Positions 23,785 to 31,385 of a stretch of DNA of 64,000 nt are shown here, one piece after another. Position 1 is the first letter of the stretch. Each line of letters begins with the position of its first letter. A model generated the notes under the pieces. The model did no database searches. It was not told the DNA's origin and worked only from the letters and a program-made list of their open reading frames with translations. Position numbers and translations under genes: made by a program. Source of the stretch: an uncultured Eubacteriales bacterium (lineage in GTDB: Bacteria > Bacillota > Clostridia > Oscillospirales > Acutalibacteraceae). The stretch covers positions 1 to 64,000 of the forward strand of contig CAKSSJ010000004.1 in assembly GCA_934488615.1 (NCBI GenBank). Reading direction: 5' to 3'.

Positions 23785-24660
23785 TCATTCAGAGTCATTT
23801 TGTGTAGTAATCGGCGGTTCCTCGTCCTTAATAAGCGTGACCGTCTTTCTTGTGTCCAGGCTGTCATAATACTTTTTGAACCTGACGGCAACGCGGACCT
23901 TTTTACCGCATTGGGGGCAGACATAGATCGCACGAAAATACTGATTTGAATATCGCCAGTTCTTTATTATCTTGCCCTTAACGCCACATTCCTCGCAGGT
24001 ATAGTTGAGCAAGCTCTTATCAACAAGAGGACTGTTGATATTGCTGATAGCGTAGGGCTTAAAAAATAGCTTTTCATAAAACGCCTTGCCGCAGGGCAGG
24101 ATGTATTTTGCAAAGTCATCGGAATAAACCCGTCTGAAGCACTCAGCCGTCAAAAGGCTGTCGTCAAGCGCACGGTGATGAGAAAAGGTGTTCGGATCCA
24201 TTCCGACAGCCTCCGCCGCATTGAAAAGCCCAAGCTGTTTTTCCGTTGGGATTCCTTTTTTTAACTGAAAATACCGCTGAACATCAGTGTATTTGGATAA
24301 AAACGGAACGGTCTCGCGGCCCGTAAGAAGCCGAAAGTTTTCGATAATAACACGGATATCGCTGTTGCCCCATGTCAGAATAACATTTTCCTCATCGCCT
24401 ATCCAGCTCATGAACCTTTCCATAACCGTTTCAAACGGTTCGCCGCTACGCATATCGTCATTTGTAATATGAGTCAGCTTTTTTATATTGCTTCGGATTT
24501 TTTTGCCGATCCTCGATTTAACAAAGCATGAAAACTCGCTGATCTCTCTAAGCTCCTCATCAAGCATTACGGCGCCGACTTCAATTATCTCATTCATAAA
24601 GCTCTTTGTGCGGTGAACATATGCATTGTTCCATTCGAGATCCATTATAATATAGTGCAT
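23785..24660 (-). CDS. DnaQ-fold 3'-5' exonuclease with C-terminal zinc ribbon
   Basis: A 291-residue DEDDh exonuclease. ExoI is MDLEWNNAY (acidic pair), ExoII lies around ILTWGNSDIRVIIENF, and ExoIII is SHHRALDDSLLTAECF. This matches KapD/ERI-1-like RNases or single-strand exonucleases. After about residue 220 comes a four-cysteine ribbon (YTCEECGVKGKII and IYVCPQCGKKV), an unusual addition that may bind nucleic acid. ATG 24660 follows AAAGGAG. It is a single gene read toward the pyr operon. Confidence 0.87.
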   Translation of the reverse strand: MHYIIMDLEWNNAYVHRTKSFMNEIIEVGAVMLDEELREISEFSCFVKSRIGKKIRSNIKKLTHITNDDMRSGEPFETVMERFMSWIGDEENVILTWGNSDIRVIIENFRLLTGRETVPFLSKYTDVQRYFQLKKGIPTEKQLGLFNAAEAVGMDPNTFSHHRALDDSLLTAECFRRVYSDDFAKYILPCGKAFYEKLFFKPYAISNINSPLVDKSLLNYTCEECGVKGKIIKNWRYSNQYFRAIYVCPQCGKKVRVAVRFKKYYDSLDTRKTVTLIKDEEPPITTQNDSE

Positions 24661-24752
24661 TACTTCTCCTTTCATATTCCCTCAGATAAGAGTATAACCT
24701 ATTATAATACATATTTCAAGGAAAAAATGATTTATAAGTTTTTATAAAACAC

Positions 24753-24781
24753 TTTACAAAGGCACAAAAGTATGATAGAAT
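24753..24781 (+). promoter_or_regulatory. tRNA-Val promoter
   Basis: TTTACA (24753-24758), 17-base spacer, TAGAAT (24776-24781), 12 bases before the mature tRNA 5' end. Confidence 0.7.
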
Positions 24782-24792
24782 ATCTATACTTT

Positions 24793-24869
24793 GAGGGTGT
24801 AGCTCAGTTGGTTAGAGTACTTGCTTGACATGCAAGGGGTCGATGGTTCAAATCCATTCATCCTCACCA
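24793..24869 (+). tRNA. tRNA-Val (anticodon GAC)
   Basis: A 77-base cloverleaf. The acceptor arm GAGGGTG pairs with CATCCTC (one G-T), the D-arm has AGCTCAGTTGGTTAGAG, the anticodon stem is CTTGC/GCAAG with loop TTGACAT giving GAC, and the T-arm is GATGG-TTCAAAT-CCATT. CCA is encoded at 24867-24869. It is a lone tRNA with its own promoter and terminator. Confidence 0.95.
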
Positions 24870-24870
24870 A

Positions 24871-24903
24871 AAAAAGTCCTGTTCCTCGGAACGGGACTTT
24901 TTA
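24871..24903 (+). terminator. Terminator after tRNA-Val
   Basis: A-rich arm AAAAAGTCCTGTTCC and its near-complement GGAACGGGACTTTTT make a long stem with a short loop ending in a T-run. Confidence 0.9.
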
Positions 24904-24983
24904 ACTAAAACCGTCCTTTTGACGGAAGAATTCAATTGCATTGAGTGAAATCGCTTCGCAATGAAATCCGAAGAGGTGATCGA

Positions 24984-25676
24984 ATGATTCCGAAAAAAAT
25001 ACATTATTGCTGGTTTGGCGGCGGTGAAAAGCCGAAATCCGTTAATAAATGTATAGCCAGCTGGAAAAAGTTCTGCCCCGATTATGAAATAATCGAATGG
25101 AACGAGAGTAACTATGATGTAAGCTCAAACGGATATACCAAAATGTGTGCCGAGGAAAAGAAATATGCTTTTCTCAGCGATTTTGCCCGCCTTGAAATAA
25201 TCGAAAAAAACGGCGGAATATATTTTGATACCGATGTTGAGCTTATTAAGAACATTGATTTTCTGCTTGACAACGAGGCTTTTTTCGGTCTGGAAAACCC
25301 CGATTATGTTGCAACAGGGCTGGGCTTCGGGTCGGTCGCTCACGGCGAAGCCATTACGGCGATGGTCAAAGAATATGAGCCGTATCTCGACGGAAAAAGC
25401 GGAACGGTTACCTGCCCGCGCCTTAATACAGATGCGTTGCTTCGCCACGGACTGAAGCTTGACGGCAAAATGCAGACAGTTGCAGGAGCGCTGATTTTGC
25501 CGAGCGACTACATGAATCCTTACGGAAGCAATACGGGAATCATGAGCAAAACCGAAAATACAATTTCTATTCACTGGTATTCGGGAAGCTGGATGTCACA
25601 AACACAGCGCTTGAAATCAAAGATAACAAAACCGATTCACAGAATCTTCGGAATCGACTTTTTAAAGAAAAAATAA
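24984..25676 (+). CDS. Glycosyltransferase with DXD sugar-binding motif (Gly_transf_sug type)
   Basis: A 230-residue cytosolic glycosyltransferase. The start (M)IPKKIHYCWFGGGEKPKS is characteristic of the capsule/toxin-like family that includes OCH1-like and TcdB-like folds. The DXD motif is in GGIYFDTDVELIKNIDFLL, and the C-terminus holds the ISIHWYSGSWMS motif. The ATG at 24984 follows AGAGGTG; an open frame starting at 24945 lacks a good site. Its substrate is probably a polysaccharide or lipid-linked sugar, but no capsule cluster adjoins. Confidence 0.88.
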   Translation: MIPKKIHYCWFGGGEKPKSVNKCIASWKKFCPDYEIIEWNESNYDVSSNGYTKMCAEEKKYAFLSDFARLEIIEKNGGIYFDTDVELIKNIDFLLDNEAFFGLENPDYVATGLGFGSVAHGEAITAMVKEYEPYLDGKSGTVTCPRLNTDALLRHGLKLDGKMQTVAGALILPSDYMNPYGSNTGIMSKTENTISIHWYSGSWMSQTQRLKSKITKPIHRIFGIDFLKKK

Positions 25677-25679
25677 AAA

Positions 25680-25717
25680 CAGGGTGGAAATCATACAAGA
25701 TTTTCGCCCTGCTTTTT
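25680..25717. terminator. Terminator after the glycosyltransferase gene
   Basis: A 13-bp stem with two G-T pairs (25680-25692 with 25699-25711) followed by CTTTTTTG on the plus strand. It also stands at the end of the convergent gene 25728-26060. Confidence 0.8.
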
Positions 25718-25727
25718 TGATTGCATT

Positions 25728-26060
25728 TTAATTAAGAAGCTCAAGGATATTTGCGCAAGCGGTGCATGCGGGACAATCGCAATACTTTGCGCCCGACGCT
25801 TTAAGCTCCTTTGCGTGAGCCAAAAAGCCCTCTGCCTTGTCTCCGAAAAACTCCTTGCACTTCGGAGAGCTTGCAAATGCGATAAGATCGTCGATCGGCT
25901 CAATATCCTCCTCAAGCTCGGCGATGAGCTTTTTGGTCTCCTCTGCCTCCCTGTCGGTACCGACTGCGGCAAACCAGCTTTCGGCGGCAGCCTTAGCTTC
26001 GGGGCAGCATGACGGAGCGGCGATAAGAGCCTTAACCTCTGCAATAATCTTTTCAGTCAT
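25728..26060 (-). CDS. Small conserved cysteine-rich protein of unknown function
   Basis: A 110-residue acidic, helical protein. It has a CCPE pair near residue 18 and a C-terminal cluster AKYCDCPACTACANILELL with CxCxxCxxC spacing that could bind a metal. Close relatives occur in many Ruminococcaceae and are sometimes mislabelled Hsp90, which the sequence does not support. AGGAGG precedes the ATG, and a strong divergent promoter pair serves this gene and the acetyltransferase gene at 26190. Confidence 0.8.
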   Translation of the reverse strand: MTEKIIAEVKALIAAPSCCPEAKAAAESWFAAVGTDREAEETKKLIAELEEDIEPIDDLIAFASSPKCKEFFGDKAEGFLAHAKELKASGAKYCDCPACTACANILELLN

Positions 26061-26094
26061 AACAATTCCTCCTGTTCTGAATATTTACATTTAT

Positions 26095-26123
26095 ATTCTA
26101 ATTCTTTTTCTGTTTGATGTCAA
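26095..26123 (-). promoter_or_regulatory. Promoter of the Cys-rich small protein gene
   Basis: On the minus strand TTGACA (26123-26118), 17-base spacer, TAGAAT (26100-26095). Confidence 0.75.
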
Positions 26124-26130
26124 CAATGCC

Positions 26131-26159
26131 TTGACGTAAAATTTATGTTTTGATATACT
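26131..26159 (+). promoter_or_regulatory. Promoter of the sugar acetyltransferase gene
   Basis: TTGACG (26131-26136), 17-base spacer, TATACT (26154-26159). It is divergent from, and seven bases away from, the -35 of the opposite promoter, so the two may compete. Confidence 0.75.
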
Positions 26160-26189
26160 AAAGAAAACTTGCAAAACGGAGGTCTATTC

Positions 26190-26786
26190 ATGACAGAAGC
26201 TGAAAAGATGAAAAAAGGTCTGCTATATGACAGCAGTGTTGACGAAATCCTTAAAGTTCAGTCAGCCTGCGTTCAATATATGAAGGAATACAATACTCTC
26301 GGTCTTGGCGACGAAGTGCGAATGACTGAGCTTCTGAGGCTCTCCTTTGCCGATGTCGGCGAAGGCACATTTATTCAGCCGCCTTACTATGCCAACTGGG
26401 GCGGAGCACATGTTCATCTCGGCAAAAAAGTTTATGCCAATTTCAATCTCACTCTCGTTGATGACGGGCACATTTATATCGGCGACAGAACCATGATAGG
26501 ACCTAATGTTACAATAGCTACAGCAGGACATCCTGTCCTCCCATCTCTGCGCGAAAAAGCAATGCAGTATAACATTGACGTTCATATCGGCAAAAATGTC
26601 TGGATAGGCGCAGGAGCGGTCATATTGCCCGGTATAACGATCGGCGACAATTCCGTTATCGGCGCAGGCTCAATTGTAACGAAAGATATTCCGCCGAATG
26701 TTGTTGCGGTCGGCAACCCCTGTCGGGTACTGCGCGAAATCGGCAAGCGCGACGAGGAATTCTATTATAAGGACAGAAGAATATAA
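26190..26786 (+). CDS. Sugar O-acetyltransferase (maltose/galactoside acetyltransferase, LacA/Maa type)
   Basis: A 198-residue left-handed beta-helix acetyltransferase. The family start MTEAEKMKKGLLYDSSVDE, the FIQPPYYANWGGAHVHLGKK region, the catalytic His in TIATAGHPVLPSLREKA, and VWIGAGAVILPGITIGDNS plus VVAVGNPCRVLREI are all present. It acetylates the 6-hydroxyl of sugars or related acceptors. ATG 26190 follows CGGAGG; a TTG at 26169 in frame lies within the leader. Confidence 0.9.
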   Translation: MTEAEKMKKGLLYDSSVDEILKVQSACVQYMKEYNTLGLGDEVRMTELLRLSFADVGEGTFIQPPYYANWGGAHVHLGKKVYANFNLTLVDDGHIYIGDRTMIGPNVTIATAGHPVLPSLREKAMQYNIDVHIGKNVWIGAGAVILPGITIGDNSVIGAGSIVTKDIPPNVVAVGNPCRVLREIGKRDEEFYYKDRRI

Positions 26787-26818
26787 AAAGAGCGTGGCCA
26801 TAACGGTCACGCTTTCTT
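26786..26818. terminator. Bidirectional terminator
   Basis: Stem AGCGTGGCC (26791-26799) / GGTCACGCT (26805-26813) with T-rich flanks on both strands. It separates the convergent acetyltransferase and NlpC/CHAP-like genes. Confidence 0.8.
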
Positions 26819-26825
26819 AATTTAT

Positions 26826-27719
26826 TTATGCAATAATGTCGCTGACATCCATAGGCTTAAAGCCTTCAAGCAGCACGCCGATAATTCTTTTAACCGAGGT
26901 GTCCTCAACCGTAACTGTCATCTGAGTGGACTTGCCCTCTGAGTTGATTGCAGTAATTACTGCGGTTCCGCCCGAAACGCCTTCAATTACACCGTCATTG
27001 CTTACAACGGCAACATGATCGTCAGACGAGGTCCAGCTTGTAATTTTCTTTCCGCCCTTTACGGTCGGTGTAAAAGTTTCCATATATGAAAGTGCAACAT
27101 TTTTGTCTGCAAATTCATAGGGAATTGCCTTCTTTGCAACAGCCTTTTTCTTTTCGTGCTTTACTGCGTATTCGCTCGAGGTTGATCTGTAAATTGAAAC
27201 GCCGTAGGTTATACTTGTGATGTATTCATAAGTAATGTAATGGACGGCGCAAAGATACGGCTCTACAAAATTGCTGTCGAAAACATAGAAGCCGTTTTCA
27301 TCGCACGAAATGAAAATTGACGAATGCTGTGAATAAGCTGTTGCCCACTGAATGTAATCTCCCGAAGCGGCCTTGTGCATGATTCGGTAAAAATCATTGT
27401 AGCCTGCCGAGCTGAGCTTCGCAATCTCGGTTGCCTTTCGCGGAGTGGGAACATAGTAGCTGTAAGCGCCTGAATTGTAAGCGCCGACTCCGCCGTTGCC
27501 GTAAAGCTCATTGAACATCATATCGGCAAAGCCCTTACATGTGATTGCGGTTCTGAACGAACCCGTCCAATAAACGCCGCTCCACTCATTTATGAGCTGT
27601 TGAAGCTTTGCATTCGTACAATTATATCCCTTTGCACTTGCCGTATTAAATGAAGCAAATGTCAGGATAGTAACTATTGCCAAAAGAACCGGCATTATTT
27701 TTTTAAAAATGGTTTTCAT
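26826..27719 (-). CDS. Secreted NlpC/CHAP-like protein with C-terminal Ig-like (Big_2) domain
   Basis: A 297-residue exported protein. The signal peptide covers about residues 1-28 (IMPVLLAIVTILTFASFNTASA). Residues 30-175 look like a cysteine amidase/peptidase fold: Cys in FRTAITCKGFADMMF, then GDYIQWATAYSQHSSIFIS with a candidate His, then FYVFDSNFV. Residues 205-285 form a Big_2-like domain (ITSWTSSDDHVAVVSNDGVI, EGVSGGTAVITAIN). It could act on cell wall or bind surfaces; enzyme activity is inferred. The start follows ACAGGAG; the upstream frame extension to 27788 is rejected. Confidence 0.7.
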   Translation of the reverse strand: MKTIFKKIMPVLLAIVTILTFASFNTASAKGYNCTNAKLQQLINEWSGVYWTGSFRTAITCKGFADMMFNELYGNGGVGAYNSGAYSYYVPTPRKATEIAKLSSAGYNDFYRIMHKAASGDYIQWATAYSQHSSIFISCDENGFYVFDSNFVEPYLCAVHYITYEYITSITYGVSIYRSTSSEYAVKHEKKKAVAKKAIPYEFADKNVALSYMETFTPTVKGGKKITSWTSSDDHVAVVSNDGVIEGVSGGTAVITAINSEGKSTQMTVTVEDTSVKRIIGVLLEGFKPMDVSDIIA

Positions 27720-27759
27720 AAAAATAACTCCTGTCGGTAGTTTTTGCACAACGGACAGG

Positions 27760-27788
27760 AGTATAACACAAATAGTTACAAATGTCAA
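27760..27788 (-). promoter_or_regulatory. Promoter of the NlpC/CHAP-like gene
   Basis: On the minus strand TTGACA (27788-27783), 17-base spacer, TATACT (27765-27760). A 9-base inverted repeat ACTCCTGTC (27726-27734) / GACAGGAGT (27754-27762) overlaps the -10 and the ribosome site region. Confidence 0.8.
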
Positions 27789-27963
27789 ATTTTCGTCAGC
27801 TTTTGGACGTACAAATTATGCCATAATCGGAATTTTTTGGTCGAAAAAGCGCTTATTATTAGTGCACATTTGCTTAATTATCTTTGTAAGTTAGCTATAT
27901 GTTGTGTATATTTAACGAAATTACAAAAGTTACAAAAAGTTACAATTTGTAATCATTCCAATA

Positions 27964-28482
27964 TCAAATATACTTAATATAATCCTCTTTTCTCGGCGAG
28001 GCTTCTTTCGGCTCGGCGGCGGGATATCCCAGAGCAATTGATCCTACGCCCCTGAGAGTTTCGGGAAGTCCCCACTCGCGAAGAAGCTCTTTACCCTCGT
28101 CGCTGTCAAATATTTCGCGCTCGCGGTGTACCCAGACCGTTCCGAGACCTTCGGCTTCGGCGGCAAGCATCATGTTTTCAAGCACACAGCTGCCGTCCTC
28201 AACAAAGGTGTTTGCGGTGCCGTCGGCAAGCACAAGAACTATCACAGGCGCACCGTAGTAAGGATCGCTGTTTGTTCCCATAATTGTGGCATTGAGCGCT
28301 GAAATTTTATCTCTCACGGCCTTATCCTTCACTGCAATGATCTGCGGAGACTGTTTACCCCTGCCTGTCGGAGCATAAGTGCCTGCCTCAAGAATTCTTG
28401 CAAGCTTGTCGGCAGGAATCTCATTGCTTTTGTAGCCTCTTACGCTTCTGCGTGACTTAATAATGTCATAAAAATCTTTCAT
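27964..28482 (-). CDS. Nitroreductase family protein
   Basis: A 172-residue FMN-dependent NAD(P)H oxidoreductase-like protein. The opening FYDIIKSRRSVRGYKSNEIP with the RRSxR FMN-phosphate motif, LEAGTYAPTGRGKQSPQIIA, and MLAAEAEGLGTVWVHR are family marks. The C-terminus is short (SIALGYPAAEPKEASPRKED). The electron acceptor is unknown. CGGAGG precedes the ATG. The gap 27720-27963 contains only the promoter of the neighbouring gene. Confidence 0.9.
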   Translation of the reverse strand: MKDFYDIIKSRRSVRGYKSNEIPADKLARILEAGTYAPTGRGKQSPQIIAVKDKAVRDKISALNATIMGTNSDPYYGAPVIVLVLADGTANTFVEDGSCVLENMMLAAEAEGLGTVWVHREREIFDSDEGKELLREWGLPETLRGVGSIALGYPAAEPKEASPRKEDYIKYI

Positions 28483-28539
28483 GGTATAACCTCCGTTCTT
28501 TTTTCTGTATACAATTATAACACAAATGTCAAGAAGGTA

Positions 28540-28569
28540 TTGATTTCCAATGCTTAAAAATGGTATAAT
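28540..28569 (+). promoter_or_regulatory. Probable promoter of the metallophosphoesterase gene
   Basis: TTGATT (28540-28545), 18-base spacer, TATAAT (28564-28569), 49 bases before the start codon. Confidence 0.65.
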
Positions 28570-28618
28570 ATTTTCGGTATCAACGGATACACAATATTAT
28601 AAAATTCGGAGGAAAAAT

Positions 28619-29989
28619 ATGATAGTTAATTTTATGCAAAAACTGATTGCTCTCATTCTTTCCGCGCTCATTTCAGCGGGAATCATTGCTCCTATTCCGA
28701 TTCCCTCGGACGGAGTTAAAGCAAATGCGAACTTTGTTTTTGCCAACGAAGAAGAGGGCTCAGCCGAGGGTACAGCGATCGTAACGGCAAACTTTGACGC
28801 TACATATGAGCTTTACTGGGGCGATGCCCATGGCAACAAGCTCACCACAAGCTCAGCAAGCGGCAAAACCATTCCCTACAGCTGGTTCGCTCAGGTTGAT
28901 GTTAAAAAAGGCAAGGGTGAGCACGAGACGAATTCTTTCCTTGCAATTCCCGATGGAGCAGAAACTATTCTTCTCTATTATCAGGATCAGCTTCTTGACA
29001 CAGACAAGATCCCCGAGGAAAATCTTCCCGATTACGGTGACATGACCTACAGCTTCGGATCGCTCAGTGACGTTCACTTCGGCAGATATTTTGACGACGA
29101 GGGAAAAGACTGGTCTGACACCTCTTATCCTCAGGCTCTTAACTTCCTCGACGATATGGGCGTTTCCATCGTCGGCGTTTCGGGCGACCTTTCATATGAG
29201 GGTGAAACATCTTCGTATGAATCTTTCCACAAGTACAACGATCAGCACGATTTCAACGTTTTCTCCTGCAAGGGCAACCACGATTGCAGAGATAAGTTCA
29301 ATTATGATTCATGGAAAGCAAACGTCAATGTAGGCGTATTCTCCGACAATAAGCCCGCAGGCGTTCTTGACGTAGCTGACAACGGATATGACTTTGTATA
29401 CTCGGGCGAGGAGACAAACGGTGATGTATTCATCTTCTTCAGCCAGGTTAAGGATGCATATGTTCCGTTCATTCAGATCGTAACCGACGAACAGCAGGAT
29501 TGGCTTGAGGCAATGCTTGAGAAGTACAAGGACAAGAGAGTTTTCCTTTATTTCCACACCTTCCTCAACGCTCCCACAGGCAACCCGTTCCTCGGCGAGG
29601 GCAACATCTATAACGACTGGGGTCTTTTCTATACGATTCCCTATTTCAAGGGCAACAAGGACGAGAGACGCTTCAGAAAGCTCCTTGAGAAGTATCAGAA
29701 CGTAGTATTCTTCAACGGTCATTCTCACTGGGCATATCATATGGAGTGCTACAACCCCGATCTTAACATCTCGGACTATGACGGAACAACGGCAACTATG
29801 ATCCATGTTTCCAGCTCAGCGGCTCCGAGAACGACGAGCTTTACACACCCGACCAAGAAATCGAACCCGGGTACAATGTCTGAGGGAATTTTTGTTCAGG
29901 CATATAAGGATTTTATCATCACAAACGGTTGTGATTTCGTAAACGGTCAGATACTTGCTTACGCGGTTTACAAGGTAGATAATAAATAA
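28619..29989 (+). CDS. Exported calcineurin-like metallophosphoesterase
   Basis: A 456-residue protein with an N-terminal hydrophobic signal (LIALILSALISAGIIAPIPI). The two-metal phosphoesterase motifs appear in order: GSLSDVHFGRYFDDEG, VSGDLSYEG, CKGNHDCRD, FLYFHTFLN and FFNGHSHW. The region before the catalytic domain (about 40-140) is a beta-rich module resembling a Fn3-like or Ig-like spacer. It would act outside the membrane on phosphate esters or cyclic nucleotides. Start ATG 28619 follows CGGAGG; ATG 28634 is an alternative. Confidence 0.88.
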   Translation: MIVNFMQKLIALILSALISAGIIAPIPIPSDGVKANANFVFANEEEGSAEGTAIVTANFDATYELYWGDAHGNKLTTSSASGKTIPYSWFAQVDVKKGKGEHETNSFLAIPDGAETILLYYQDQLLDTDKIPEENLPDYGDMTYSFGSLSDVHFGRYFDDEGKDWSDTSYPQALNFLDDMGVSIVGVSGDLSYEGETSSYESFHKYNDQHDFNVFSCKGNHDCRDKFNYDSWKANVNVGVFSDNKPAGVLDVADNGYDFVYSGEETNGDVFIFFSQVKDAYVPFIQIVTDEQQDWLEAMLEKYKDKRVFLYFHTFLNAPTGNPFLGEGNIYNDWGLFYTIPYFKGNKDERRFRKLLEKYQNVVFFNGHSHWAYHMECYNPDLNISDYDGTTATMIHVSSSAAPRTTSFTHPTKKSNPGTMSEGIFVQAYKDFIITNGCDFVNGQILAYAVYKVDNK

Positions 29990-30002
29990 AGGCCAATATA
30001 GT

Positions 30003-30043
30003 AAAGCAACGAAGAAATTTTACAATTCTTCGTTGCTTTTTTA
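30003..30043. terminator. Terminator after the metallophosphoesterase gene
   Basis: Stem AAAGCAACGAAGAA (30003-30016) / TTCTTCGTTGCTTT (30027-30040), 14 bp perfect, followed by a T-run. Confidence 0.9.
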
Positions 30044-30178
30044 TTATCTTTCAAATTCTTTTTTCGCTAACATTAAAGCGTTTTCAACGGTTTTATCCAT
30101 ATCATAGTATTTATACTCACCAAGCCTTCCTCCAAAGATTACACTCTCCTCTTTATCGGCAAGATCTCGATACTTTCT
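30044..30178 (-). pseudogene. glf: C-terminal remnant of UDP-galactopyranose mutase
   Basis: About 45 codons ending at TAA 30046-30044 read KYRDLADKEESVIFGGRLGE followed by YKYYDMDKTVENAL, which is the conserved C-terminus of UDP-galactopyranose mutase (the GGRLGEYKYYDMD motif binds the substrate/flavin pocket). The remaining 320 or so residues of the enzyme are absent. The remnant is joined in frame to GT87 sequence upstream, so a deletion probably fused two formerly separate genes of a galactofuranose/glycan cluster. Confidence 0.85.
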
Positions 30179-30848
30179 ATAGATTACTGTTCTTATCGCA
30201 GCCTTCCAGTCTTTCTGATAAATAAGCATAATCCCAAAAATAGCAGTGTCAACTTTATTCCCGCAGCAAAGGCAAGGCTAAGTAAAGCAATTTCTTTTTT
30301 TACTTTTGATTCACTGTCATAATAAAACAGGTAAACCATTACCGCTATAAGAACAATGAAAATAATATTTCCTCGTTCAACAGTATGTAAAATCGGGAAT
30401 GAGACACAAATTGCAATACCCAGAAGAATATTGTCCGGATTCTTTGTCCCACCCGTATACTTAACCACAAGTGTATAAAGCAATAAAAAACAAACTATCA
30501 GCACCACGATAAACAGGAACAACCACATGGGACTTTTATAGTAATCCAGATACTCTTTGGGGCAGTTCCCGAAGCGCGGGCAAGCAAATAAAACAGAAAA
30601 TACGCAAGCGGCGGATATGCTGCATTTTGCAAGCCGATTGTATCATCTAAATATGGGTTTCTCGCATGCGCCAACCCAGTCGTATTTGTCGCATCGGCAA
30701 AGAAATCGCCCATATAATCGAAAAAAATTTCAATTTGTCGTGATTGCGGCTTATAGATAATCGCAATCAACCATGCAACAAAAGAAGCAATTATTACTAG
30801 ACTGAACACACGCTTATACGGGACATTCTGACTAAATTTTTTATTCAT
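30179..30848 (-). pseudogene. Truncated, twice frame-shifted GT87-type glycosyltransferase
   Basis: The sequence matches the intact GT87 gene at 60920-62233 in layout (N-terminal span, NPYL...YPPLAYFLFYLL, then VERGNIIF, then AFAAGIKLT, then QKDWKAAIRTVIY). It changes frame twice: near 30565-30575 between LARA and the SGT/GNC region, and near 30245 between GIKLT and IFGIMLIY; each break is repaired by restoring one base. The C-terminal half is missing and replaced by the glf remnant. From ATG 30848 (MNKKFSQNVPYKRVF) no full-length product can be made. Confidence 0.85.
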
Positions 30849-30896
30849 TTTTATCCCCACTTCCATAAAATTCATTTTCGACAAGTCTATATCAAA

Positions 30897-31385
30897 TTAT
30901 CCCACTGTAACAGTGACAACTCCTGTCACTTCTCCCTTAAGCTCACCGTCCAGATATGCCTGCGCGGAATACGAGCAATTATACTCTCCCGCCTTCACAA
31001 CCGCAGAAAGCTTATCCTTTTCAAGATATTGTCCGGGTTTTATCATAGGCGAGGTGTAAATCATTTCGCCGTCATCCTTATAAATAATAAACTTTATATC
31101 ATACTGACAAATTTTCGGGTTTTCAAGCATAACATTTCCCTGCGAATAACTGTTTTCAAACATTATGCGTTTATTGATCAGATATCGAATTTCACCCGAC
31201 GGGACCTCTGTAATATGTGCGTCGGCTTCAACATTGGGCAAAAGTCCGTCCATGACCTTTCCGCCGCCGACAAGCGACAGTCTGATGCGCGGTGCACCGC
31301 CCGTCAGAAGAATAACTGCAAGTATAACAGCGATAACGGCCGCAATAATCCATACTGATTTACTTTTAGGTTTATTTTTCGTCAT
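30897..31385 (-). CDS. Single-pass membrane protein with extracellular beta domain (last gene of the fibre cluster)
   Basis: A 162-residue protein: basic cytoplasmic start (MTKNKPKSKSVWI), one span (IIAAVIAVILAVILLTGG), and a beta-rich outside domain with FIIYKDDGEMIYTSPMIKPG and GEYNCSYSAQAYLDGE. The domain resembles the C-terminal part of the upstream gene product, where the matching phrase is TVFDDDGNVLYRSLGVEPGK. No known family is recognised. Start 31385 overlaps the upstream stop by 14 bases with GGAG before it. It may be a pilotin, anchor or minor subunit (inference). Confidence 0.75.
   Translation of the reverse strand: MTKNKPKSKSVWIIAAVIAVILAVILLTGGAPRIRLSLVGGGKVMDGLLPNVEADAHITEVPSGEIRYLINKRIMFENSYSQGNVMLENPKICQYDIKFIIYKDDGEMIYTSPMIKPGQYLEKDKLSAVVKAGEYNCSYSAQAYLDGELKGEVTGVVTVTVG

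Noticed and set aside
30044..30229. A short intact gene of 61 codons
   Set aside because: The sequence is a fusion of a GT87 fragment and the end of UDP-galactopyranose mutase, not a complete protein.
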